A DNA stretch of 64,000 nt from an uncultured Victivallales bacterium (lineage in GTDB: Bacteria; Verrucomicrobiota; Lentisphaeria; Victivallales; UBA1829): the NCBI GenBank assembly GCA_944391115.1, contig CALXSJ010000015.1, forward strand, positions 1 through 64,000, read 5' to 3'. How positions within the stretch are numbered: position 1 is the first letter of the stretch; every line of letters begins with the position of its first letter. Shown here piece by piece: positions 56,468-63,644 of this stretch. Position numbers and translations under genes: made by a program. Under the pieces are notes generated by a model. That model was not told the origin of the DNA. It saw only the letters and a list, made by a program, of their open reading frames with translations, and searched no databases.

Positions 56468-56864
56468 CGGAAGAATGCAACGCATTCTTCTCGGGGTCAA
56501 GGGTCGCTGACCCTTGGCATGATCCAGCGGCGAAACGCTGGTCGTGCGGAGCACGAAATCTCCCGCCCGGAGCGGTTCAAACCGCTCAGTGATGAGAACT
56601 TTTCTGCTGGAAAAGTTCGAGAGCTCCGGGCTTATCCATGGAGTCGGAAGAATGCACAAGCATTCTTTCGGCTCTTTAATACTCATTATTCACGAGAGCT
56701 CCGGATCATTCCCTGCGGTCATGCACTGTGTCGGCGGCTCTCGAAGCTTCGCTTCTCGTCCTTAAGCGGGTGGAACCGCCGCCGGGGGAGATTTCGCCTC
56801 CGGCGACCAGCTTGCGCAGCTGGACCGCGGCAGGACTGAAAGTCCTGCACGAATCATAATTGCT
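56468..56864. repeat. Right arm of 397-bp inverted repeat (hairpin-chain module)
   Basis: Reverse complement of 54181-54577. Compared with the left arm, stem changes are paired: AAGGGTC/GACCC replaces AAGGGCC/GGCCC, and GGAAGAATGC/GCATTCTTC replaces GGAAAAATGC/GCATTTTTC. Possible reading frames across it are translations of palindromes and are not counted as genes. Confidence 0.93.
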
Positions 56865-56872
56865 TCCGTTAC

Positions 56873-56912
56873 AAAAAAACGGGGAACAACCCGTTTCCGG
56901 ACGTTCCCCGTT
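56873..56912 (-). terminator. Terminator after the PIG-L operon
   Basis: AACGGGGAAC (56878-56887) pairs with GTTCCCCGTT (56903-56912). On the minus strand the hairpin is followed by seven T (A-run at 56873-56879), just past the end of the deacetylase gene. Confidence 0.85.
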
Positions 56913-56934
56913 CAATATCCGCGTTTTCTTTTTG

Positions 56935-57717
56935 TCAGCGGATCGCGTGCGGCATGAGCTTCACGAAATCCTTGAGCGCAACGGCCAGCGGATTGAAGTC
57001 CTCCGGGCCGAATCCCAGCGGATTGTGCTGAACCCATCCCTCCGCAAATTCAAACACGCCGGACTGTTTTCCGAAAATCGCGGCGCGGTTCTCCATGTCC
57101 TTGATGTAGGCGTCCATGCCCTGGCTGATGTCGAGCCACTCCTTCTGGCTCTTGTGGCAGCCGAGCGCCTGACGCTTGATCTCCATCTTGGAGGCGATGT
57201 TCACATAGAAGTCAGCCTCGACCGGACGGCGCAGCTGATCCGTGATGCTGTGCGGCATGCAGTGATAAACCGCGACGTTCTGGAGGGTCGGCTTCGCCGT
57301 AGGCGCGCACTTCATGTTCACCATGCCGCGGCAGAAGGCGGCGGTGACGGCGAGACGCCCGGCATTGACATGATCCTCCATGTAGTCGTAGGGGCCCTGC
57401 GTGAGGATGATCTCCGGCTCGACCTCGCGAACAACCGGAACGAGTTTCGCCAGATTCTCGTAGTTGTAGAACACCTCGATGTCGTCGCAGATGCTCTCAT
57501 GGAAGATCGCTCCGACGAGCTTTGCGGAGTTCATCGCCTCCTCGCGGCGCGTCCGGACGATCGTCTGATAATCATGATGATCCGTTCCGAGAGAACCGTT
57601 GGAGACGTTCATGTAATGGACTTCATAGCCCGCGTCCTTCAAGAGCATCATCGTGCCCATCATGCCGAATTCAAGATCATCCGGATGACAGGCGATGGCA
57701 AACGCTTTCTTCGTCAT
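56935..57717 (-). CDS. PIG-L/LmbE family zinc-dependent N-deacetylase
   Basis: A 260-residue enzyme of the PIG-L superfamily, which removes acetyl groups from N-acetylglucosamine and related compounds. The zinc motif is IACHPDDLEFG (His11 and Asp14) with the third ligand His in DYMEDHVNAGR. No signal peptide or membrane segment is seen, so it acts in the cytoplasm. It is the last gene of a four-gene unit and starts 2 bases after the NagB-like gene. Deacetylase followed by deaminase is the classic order of amino-sugar breakdown, so the substrate is probably an N-acetylated amino sugar or its derivative, although the unusual neighbours leave this open. Confidence 0.9.
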   Translation of the reverse strand: MTKKAFAIACHPDDLEFGMMGTMMLLKDAGYEVHYMNVSNGSLGTDHHDYQTIVRTRREEAMNSAKLVGAIFHESICDDIEVFYNYENLAKLVPVVREVEPEIILTQGPYDYMEDHVNAGRLAVTAAFCRGMVNMKCAPTAKPTLQNVAVYHCMPHSITDQLRRPVEADFYVNIASKMEIKRQALGCHKSQKEWLDISQGMDAYIKDMENRAAIFGKQSGVFEFAEGWVQHNPLGFGPEDFNPLAVALKDFVKLMPHAIR

Positions 57718-57719
57718 GA

Positions 57720-58649
57720 TCAGTGCATCTCCACGTCGCAGACGCCGAACCCGAAGCGGTAGAAGTTGAAGATGATCTCTCCCGGGTGCTTGGAGAGCAG
57801 GGACATCGGCACGCAGCTGTCCGCGATCTTCTGCGAGATCATGAACGTGGAGAGACGCTGTCCGAACGGATTGTCGTGGTGGCCCGGATGCCAGATCGAG
57901 ACACGCTCGGCCTTCCAGGTTTCATACGGACCGACGGAGACCGCCGAAGACGGCACGTTCTGCACCGTTCCGCCGCCGGAGGTCCTCGCATTCTGGATCA
58001 GCGTGATCGGATGAAGTTCGACGACGCGGGCTTTCTTCTTGAGATACTCTTCCGGCGTCGGGGGATTGTCCTTGTACTGCCCGATGCGCTTGACCGGGTC
58101 GTTGAACGCCCAGTGCTTGGTCTCTCCCTGTCCGCCCTGCATCGTGACGCAGCGCGCGAGATCGTAGGACTTCGTGTATTCCTCCGGATTCTCGGTCGGG
58201 AAGTGGAGGTTTTCCTTCGGCATCATGAGTTCGGGACGGATTCTGCCGAAACACAGATCCATGTCCGCCTTCGCGAATCCGAGCGGGAAGTTGATGTCGG
58301 CGGCCTTGCCGTCCACGATCCATTCGTCCATGCCCCAGAAATGGCAGTTCTTGAGCGAGAGATCCATCTCGTTGACCATCTGCGCAACGAGCGGAAGCTG
58401 TTCGGTCGGACCGATCGGGCCGCAGATTCCGGCGGGCTTGGAGGGCGTCGCCTGCTTCCATGCGTTGATGTATTCCAGCGCCTCCGCGCAGTAGAACTCC
58501 TGCAGCGTGTCGTAGATGTTGATTTTGAAGCCGGGGCGTTCGAAGCTCTTCAGCGTGTCAATGGTGATTTTCGCGGCCTCGTCGAGGATGCCGCGGTCGA
58601 GTGTGGTGTAGTCCCACCACTCCGGAGAAATTTTGCTGAATGCGCGCAT
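57720..58649 (-). CDS. NagB-like (glucosamine-6-phosphate deaminase superfamily) protein
   Basis: A 309-residue protein related to NagB/6-phosphogluconolactonase-type sugar isomerases. The phosphate-binding region [20 protein letters not shown] and the catalytic-region match [16 protein letters not shown] (compare NMDEYVG in NagB) support the assignment. The second active-site motif of true NagB, DGHIAFNEP, is not recognisable, and the protein is longer than the usual 240-270 residues. It may therefore act on a different amino sugar. It is tightly coupled to the PIG-L deacetylase (2-base gap), which supports a joint deacetylation and deamination role. Confidence 0.75.
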   Translation of the reverse strand: MRAFSKISPEWWDYTTLDRGILDEAAKITIDTLKSFERPGFKINIYDTLQEFYCAEALEYINAWKQATPSKPAGICGPIGPTEQLPLVAQMVNEMDLSLKNCHFWGMDEWIVDGKAADINFPLGFAKADMDLCFGRIRPELMMPKENLHFPTENPEEYTKSYDLARCVTMQGGQGETKHWAFNDPVKRIGQYKDNPPTPEEYLKKKARVVELHPITLIQNARTSGGGTVQNVPSSAVSVGPYETWKAERVSIWHPGHHDNPFGQRLSTFMISQKIADSCVPMSLLSKHPGEIIFNFYRFGFGVCDVEMH

Positions 58650-58691
58650 TTTTCTTCCTTTGTTTGATTGTGTGTGAAACGGGTTTCTCTC

Positions 58692-60029
58692 TTAAAGATA
58701 ACGCTTCAACAGCTTTTTTCCAGTCTCAATAAAAATATTTGCGGCGTTATACGCCATTCCCGTTTCGGCGATCGGCAGAATTTCATAGCCGCCGCGGGGA
58801 TAGCACTCCTCCATGCAGATGTATCCGGCTTCGCCCATTGCCAGCGTGACCATGAAATTGTATTTCGCGTCCGACGCCGCCTTGACCGCCATGCCGATCT
58901 GCGTGAAGGGTTCCCCGGGGAAGGACACTGCGACAAAATCCGGACCGATTTTCAATGATTTGAACTCGAATTTCGCCGGAATTCCCTGCCACTCCTTCGC
59001 AAATGCGAGAAGCTGTTTTGCAAAGAAGCGGAGCACCGGACCGGCTCCCGCGGCGAGTTCTTCGCTGGTCATTGCCGCGCCGCCGTCGAAGTGTTTGGTC
59101 TCTTCCATGATCTGTTCCGCCCTGCGGACTTCCTCTTCCGGAATCGTGCGGCGGGGAATCTCGACGGTTTCCGTTGCGGTGCGGAGCGTATCGTCGGGAA
59201 TCTTTTCCGCCTTGTCGATCAGCTTTGCGACGATGTCCGCATAGATCGTGCCGATGCGTTTCGCTTCCGCGTAGCTGGTCTGGTCGGCCTTCGAGTTCAC
59301 GTCGAAGTGGTTGATGTTGCCGGAACAGCCGAGCATCATGGCGACCTGGACGCCGGAACCGAGTTTTGTCCGAAGCTCATGCTCCATCCTGCCCGGCCAG
59401 TCGGCGGATACGAGATCGTCCCCGATCGTGTCGGTGTGGTTGACGATGTTCGCAAGGACCGCGCTGATGCGTCCGCCCTGCCGGATCGCCATCACCGTGA
59501 TCTCCTCGTCCACGGGGCCTTCCGGCCTGACGATGTCCGGATTGCATTTGCCCGGATTCGTCACGACCTTGCCGTTTTTCATGAAGTAGCGGCGGTTGAA
59601 GGCGAGCGGATTGTTCTTCTCCTTCGCGCAGAAAAGTTCCGCGTCCGCAAGATTGCGCCATGCGCGGCGCACCGCCCGGAACGAGGCGTCCGCAAGATCG
59701 TCGAGATATGCCTTGTCCGTGCAGTCCGCGCCGAAGAACGGCGCGGGGTAGGGGGCGGTGTGCGAGTGTGTCGCATGGAAGATCAGCTCGTTCCCGAATG
59801 CGAATCCCGCATCCGCGAGCTTCTTTCTGACCGCGTCGATGATGTTCATGCAGATGAAGCAGAGATCGTAGCTGACGAATCCCGTGACGAGGTCGCCCTG
59901 CCGGAACAGCGTCACTTTGACCTTGAGATCGTCATGCGCTCCCGTGTTCGGGCGGGGATCGAAATACCCCGCGAGCGGAATTCCTCTCGCGGGTGTGATG
60001 ATCTCCGAGGCGGTTCCAGCCTGGATCAT
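58692..60029 (-). CDS. Neutral ceramidase-like amidohydrolase without signal peptide
   Basis: A 445-residue protein related to the N-terminal domain of neutral/alkaline ceramidases, zinc amidases that cleave N-acyl bonds. Recognisable pieces are AGTASEIITPARGIPLAGY at the start, the zinc-binding FHATHSHTAPYPAP, a second His region NIVNHTDTIG followed by SADWPG, and LGCSGNINHF in the place of the catalytic Ser/Asn segment. Unlike secreted ceramidases it has no signal peptide and no C-terminal Ig-like domain. Such short cytoplasmic members are common in planctomycete-verrucomicrobial genomes and their substrates are unknown. Its gene overlaps that of the dehydrogenase by 4 bases, so both proteins are translated together. 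Confidence 0.8.
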   Translation of the reverse strand: MIQAGTASEIITPARGIPLAGYFDPRPNTGAHDDLKVKVTLFRQGDLVTGFVSYDLCFICMNIIDAVRKKLADAGFAFGNELIFHATHSHTAPYPAPFFGADCTDKAYLDDLADASFRAVRRAWRNLADAELFCAKEKNNPLAFNRRYFMKNGKVVTNPGKCNPDIVRPEGPVDEEITVMAIRQGGRISAVLANIVNHTDTIGDDLVSADWPGRMEHELRTKLGSGVQVAMMLGCSGNINHFDVNSKADQTSYAEAKRIGTIYADIVAKLIDKAEKIPDDTLRTATETVEIPRRTIPEEEVRRAEQIMEETKHFDGGAAMTSEELAAGAGPVLRFFAKQLLAFAKEWQGIPAKFEFKSLKIGPDFVAVSFPGEPFTQIGMAVKAASDAKYNFMVTLAMGEAGYICMEECYPRGGYEILPIAETGMAYNAANIFIETGKKLLKRYL

Positions 60030-61099
60030 TTCGCAATCTCCATGATTTTTCCGTTGTTCCGCGCGGAGGCGTGCGCCGCTTCGCAGAGCAGGATGTTATG
60101 GAGCGCGTCGCCGCCGTCAAGCGGTTTGCCGTCGAGGACGGACTGCGCGTGATGCTCGATCAGGCACTGGTAGATGTTGTGAATTTCGCCCGCGGGAATA
60201 TTTTCCGCCGTGCCGTCGAATCTGTCGAGTTCCAGACGGATTTTCACGGGCTCGTCCTTGTGCCCGGAAAGCTGGAACATCGTGCCGTAGCCGCGCAGCG
60301 CGGCCTTGTCGCCGTAGATTTCATAGCCGAGATTGCTCAGCGTTCCCCCGAGTCCGCCGCGCAGTTCGGAGAAGGCCACTTTCGCGCTGGACTGCATGCC
60401 GTCCTCGAAGAAGAACTTGATGTAGGCGCCGTCCTCCGCGACGATGGACATGATCTTCGGCAGATAGACCGCCGCAAGTTTCGTGATCTTCTTTCCGAAA
60501 ATGTACTCCGCCAGATAGAAGCAGTGGCTGGCGACGTCGCCGATGGGGCCGCCCATCTCCTCGATTTTCGAGCAGCGCCAGGTCGCGGCTTCCGCGGGAT
60601 CGTAGCCGTAGGCGAACTCCATGTGGAAACAGGAGTCGTTGACCGTTCCGAGCGCACCGCCCTTCACGAGTTCCTCCGCCTTGATGTTCCAGGCGTTGTA
60701 GATCATCATGTGGTCGACCGCGAGCGAGAGACGCTTTTCCTTCGCGAGCGCAACCAGTTTCTCCGCGTCGCCCGAGGCGGTGGCCATCGGTTTCTCGGAA
60801 ATGACGTGCTTTCCGGCGTTCAGCGCCTTGATCGCCAGCGGCACGTGAGTCGCGTTGTTGGTGGCGATGTAGACGGCCTGGATTTCCGGATCCGCAAGCA
60901 TCGCGTCCGCGTCGGCATACCATTTGAGTCCGAGCGCTTCGGCGGCCGCCTTGCGGCCCTGGTTGATGTCCGTGGCAGCGACGAGTTCCGCCTTCTGAAG
61001 CGGTGCGAAGCGCGCCCTGTCGCAGGCGAAACCTTCCTTGGCAACGCGGTTTTCGGCGATTCCTCCGAATCCGATCAGTCCGTACTTGACTTTTGACAT
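60026..61099 (-). CDS. Gfo/Idh/MocA family sugar dehydrogenase
   Basis: A 357-residue NAD(P)-dependent oxidoreductase. The N-terminal Rossmann fold has YGLIGFGGIAENR, followed by VYIATNNATHVPLAIKAL and the family catalytic segment HVISEKPMATA with the Lys. The C-terminal alpha/beta domain contains MGGPIGDVASHCFYLAEYIFG with the His expected for proton transfer. The start at 61099 (MSKVKYG) is supported by AAAGGA 8 bases upstream; an open extension upstream overlaps the promoter. It is the first gene of the four-gene unit, has its own promoter, and is separated by a terminator from the aminotransferase upstream. Confidence 0.92.
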   Translation of the reverse strand: MSKVKYGLIGFGGIAENRVAKEGFACDRARFAPLQKAELVAATDINQGRKAAAEALGLKWYADADAMLADPEIQAVYIATNNATHVPLAIKALNAGKHVISEKPMATASGDAEKLVALAKEKRLSLAVDHMMIYNAWNIKAEELVKGGALGTVNDSCFHMEFAYGYDPAEAATWRCSKIEEMGGPIGDVASHCFYLAEYIFGKKITKLAAVYLPKIMSIVAEDGAYIKFFFEDGMQSSAKVAFSELRGGLGGTLSNLGYEIYGDKAALRGYGTMFQLSGHKDEPVKIRLELDRFDGTAENIPAGEIHNIYQCLIEHHAQSVLDGKPLDGGDALHNILLCEAAHASARNNGKIMEIAK

Positions 61100-61181
61100 G
61101 GGAAAATCCTTTCGTTCTGTTCCGGTGCATTTCCTTTTTTCAGACATTCCGCCGTCTTGCACGGAGCGGCGCCCGAGAGGC

Positions 61182-61210
61182 AAAATAGCTCCGCGGCGGA
61201 TTCGCTTCAA
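61182..61210 (-). promoter_or_regulatory. Promoter of the dehydrogenase-ceramidase-NagB-PIG-L unit
   Basis: On the minus strand TTGAAG (61210-61205) and TATTTT (61187-61182) are 17 bases apart, about 80 bp before the dehydrogenase start. Confidence 0.55.
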
Positions 61211-61243
61211 GTTTGAAAAAGGAGTTTTTTTCTGCTTTTTCAT

Positions 61244-61281
61244 GAAAAATGCCGCGCTTGCGTATTACAAGGCGCGGCATT
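61244..61281 (-). terminator. Terminator after the DegT aminotransferase gene
   Basis: AATGCCGCGCTTG (61248-61260) pairs with CAAGGCGCGGCATT (61268-61281) with one bulge. On the minus strand five T follow (A-run 61245-61249). Confidence 0.8.
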
Positions 61282-61343
61282 CTGCGTTTCGCAGGTTTCG
61301 GACAGGCTGCATCCCGTCCGGAACCTGCGCATGAAGAATCAGC

Positions 61344-62618
61344 TTATTTCATGTAAGCGTCCGCGACCTTCTTGAATGCGTCGACGTAAGCCTTCATGTG
61401 CTCCTCGGTGTAGACCGGGTGCGTGAAGAAGCTGATTGTTCTGTCGGTCATCCAGTTTGCCTGCTTGCAGTTGAACTGGCCGTAGTCGATGTTTCTGGCC
61501 TTCGGATCGTGGAAGGGATACTTCGCCACGCCGAAGCCGTTGCGCTCGACATAGGCGCGCTCCTTGTACATTTCCGGCCAGAGGACGCTGTAGACGGGCA
61601 CGCCTTCCGCCGCGACAGCCGCGATGAAGTCCTTGGTGGTGATGCCGGCTTTGAACTTCGTGGTGTCAAGCACGAAGGGAGCCCACCAGAAGGCGTTCTG
61701 GCGTTCCTTGGTGTCGAGCGGCGCATACTTCACCAGCGGGTGGTTCTTCAGGGCCTTGATGAGATATTTGCCGTTGAAAATGCGGTTCTTGAGGTTCCAG
61801 CTGTCGAATCTCTTGAGTTCGCAGAGACCGATCTGGGACTGCATTTCGGTCATGCGGAAGTTGAATCCGACGCGTTTGTGGATGTAGAGCTGCTTGCCTT
61901 CCATTTCGAGGAGGTTGAGCTTGGCCTGCACATCGTAACCGTGATCGCGGAAGGAGCGGAACTCCCAGGCGAGATCGTCGTTGTTCGTGACGACCATGCC
62001 GCCTTCTCCGCCGGTCGTGAAGTGTTTGCTCTGGCAGAAGCTGAAGCATCCGACGTCGCCGATCGTTCCGGCCTTTTTGCCCTTGTAGACGCCGCCGAAG
62101 CACTGCGCGCAGTCCTCAACGACCTTCAGGTTGTATTTCTTCGCGATGGCCATGATCGGATCCATGTCGGCGACGATGCCGTAGAGGTGGACGACGACGA
62201 TCGCCTTCGTGCGCTCGGTGATAAGGGGTTCGATCGCCTTGGGATCCAGCGTGTGGTCCGTCGTGACGTCCGCGAACACAGGGAGGGCGCCCGCCTGCAG
62301 CGCGCAGAAACTCGAAGCGATGAAACTGTAGGAGGTGCAGATCACTTCATCGCCCGGGCCGATGTTCATGCCGGCGAGAGCGGTGTGAAGCGCGCATGTC
62401 CCGTTGGCGACGCTGATGGCGTTCTTCACGCCGAGCCATTTCGCCCATTCCTTCTCGAACTGCATTCCGATCTTGCCGGTCCAGTAGTTCACTTTGCCGC
62501 TTCTGAGGACGTCAGCGGCGGCCTGTACGGTGGACTCTTCGAAGCTCGGCCAGGCCGGGAATGTTCCGTTGTAGACCTTCTTGCCGCCGTCGATTGCGAG
62601 TTTCTGTTTTGCAGCCAT
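61344..62618 (-). CDS. DegT/DnrJ/EryC1/StrS-type sugar aminotransferase
   Basis: A 424-residue PLP-dependent aminotransferase that moves an amino group onto a keto-sugar or related compound. The PLP site is readable: VVEDC with Asp169, and the Schiff-base Lys198 in FCQSKHFTTGGEGG. SVANGTCALHTALAGM and TSYSFIASSFCALQAGA are family features. The overall pattern is closest to the branch that includes AHBA synthase and 3-keto-sugar aminotransferases, which usually work with a Gfo/Idh/MocA dehydrogenase, and one lies next door. The start at 62618 (MAAKQKL) has AAGGAG 8 bases upstream. Its strong promoter carries a perfect palindrome, and an AraC regulator is divergent. Confidence 0.93.
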   Translation of the reverse strand: MAAKQKLAIDGGKKVYNGTFPAWPSFEESTVQAAADVLRSGKVNYWTGKIGMQFEKEWAKWLGVKNAISVANGTCALHTALAGMNIGPGDEVICTSYSFIASSFCALQAGALPVFADVTTDHTLDPKAIEPLITERTKAIVVVHLYGIVADMDPIMAIAKKYNLKVVEDCAQCFGGVYKGKKAGTIGDVGCFSFCQSKHFTTGGEGGMVVTNNDDLAWEFRSFRDHGYDVQAKLNLLEMEGKQLYIHKRVGFNFRMTEMQSQIGLCELKRFDSWNLKNRIFNGKYLIKALKNHPLVKYAPLDTKERQNAFWWAPFVLDTTKFKAGITTKDFIAAVAAEGVPVYSVLWPEMYKERAYVERNGFGVAKYPFHDPKARNIDYGQFNCKQANWMTDRTISFFTHPVYTEEHMKAYVDAFKKVADAYMK

Positions 62619-62687
62619 GGATTTTCTCCTTGTAGTTTCTGGTTGTCCGTAATTTCTTACGTTCTGCAATTTGTTTTTTCTTTTTTC

Positions 62688-62725
62688 TGCTATAAATTAT
62701 AGCATCGGCGGCGGCTTTCCGTCAA
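62688..62725 (-). promoter_or_regulatory. DegT promoter with a 17-bp palindromic operator over the -10 box
   Basis: On the minus strand TTGACG (62725-62720) is 18 bases from TATAAT (62701-62696). The -10 lies inside the perfect palindrome TGCTATAAATTATAGCA (62688-62704). A repressor bound here would block RNA polymerase directly. Confidence 0.7.
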
Positions 62726-62774
62726 TCGGAATCGTTTGGAAAAAATAACCATTAAATTGTGAAAAATTACTGTC

Positions 62775-63644
62775 ATGGGCGTTTTTGAAGACATCAAGCT
62801 GGAATCGCAGGATCATCCTTCGCTCACTCTTGCCAGTCCGTTCAACATTCTCTGGGAATACGGGCGCGGGCCCGAGGAGAATCTGACCGGGGATGTGCAT
62901 TATGCGCTCCAGATCTCCATTGTGATGGAAGGCGCCGCAGAGGCCGTGTTCGGCGACTGGTCGCGCGTTTTCCGCAAAGGCGAACTCTGGTGGACCATGT
63001 GCTGGGAACCTCATGCATACCGCCTGCTCGGCGCAAGGAATTTTGTCATGTCGGTCAACATCAACATCGACAATCTCGGCAACTGCGGTCCCTGCTCAAA
63101 TGCCGACTGGCTCGCGCCGTTTACCGTCGATCCCTGCCGGCGCTACTGTCCCGAAACGGATCCGGAGCGGCGGGAAATCGCACTTGTCGCCCGGAAACTG
63201 CTCCGAATTTACAATAGAAAAAGCCCGAACTGGCGGACTCACTGCTGGCTGATGATTCACGAACTGATTCTCAGGGCCTCCGAACGGGTTGCCGCTTTCG
63301 CCCAGCCGGAAACCAGCGGATTCAACGCGGGAATGAACCGCATTCAGAAGGCCGTCAGCCTGGTCAGAACTTCTCCCGTGCCGCCTTCGCTCGGCGATGC
63401 CGCGCAGGCGTGCTCTCTGAGCGTCAGCCGCTTCTCCTGCCTGTTTCATTCGACGATGGGGGTGAGCTACGGCCAGTTTGCGCTCCGCGTCCGTCTGACG
63501 AACGCGGCGAACGATGTGAGAACCGGCATCTATACGCTGAACGAAATTGCCGAGCGCCACGGCTTCTGTGACGCAAGCAGCTTCTGTCATGCGTTCCGCA
63601 AGGTCTACCGCTGCACGCCGAACGAGTTCAAGGCGCGGAAGTGA
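62775..63644 (+). CDS. AraC family transcriptional regulator
   Basis: A 289-residue regulator. The N-terminal part (about 1-150) is a cupin-like sensor fold with the AraC-type patterns YALQISIVMEGAAEAVFGD and FRKGELWWTMCWEPHAYRL. The C-terminal part (about 185-289) holds two helix-turn-helix motifs, with SLGDAAQACSLSVSRFSCLFHSTMGVSYGQF and NEIAERHGFCDASSFCHAFRKVYRCTPNEF. It is divergent from the DegT gene with about 156 bp between, so it most likely controls the amino-sugar cluster in response to a sugar ligand. Its stop overlaps the end of the convergent downstream gene by 17 bases. Confidence 0.93.
   Translation: MGVFEDIKLESQDHPSLTLASPFNILWEYGRGPEENLTGDVHYALQISIVMEGAAEAVFGDWSRVFRKGELWWTMCWEPHAYRLLGARNFVMSVNINIDNLGNCGPCSNADWLAPFTVDPCRRYCPETDPERREIALVARKLLRIYNRKSPNWRTHCWLMIHELILRASERVAAFAQPETSGFNAGMNRIQKAVSLVRTSPVPPSLGDAAQACSLSVSRFSCLFHSTMGVSYGQFALRVRLTNAANDVRTGIYTLNEIAERHGFCDASSFCHAFRKVYRCTPNEFKARK

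Noticed and set aside
53950-56912. Composite transposon or insertion sequence around the membrane-protein gene
   Set aside because: No transposase, no IS-type terminal repeats and no target-site duplication could be seen; the arms are hairpin chains, not IS copies.
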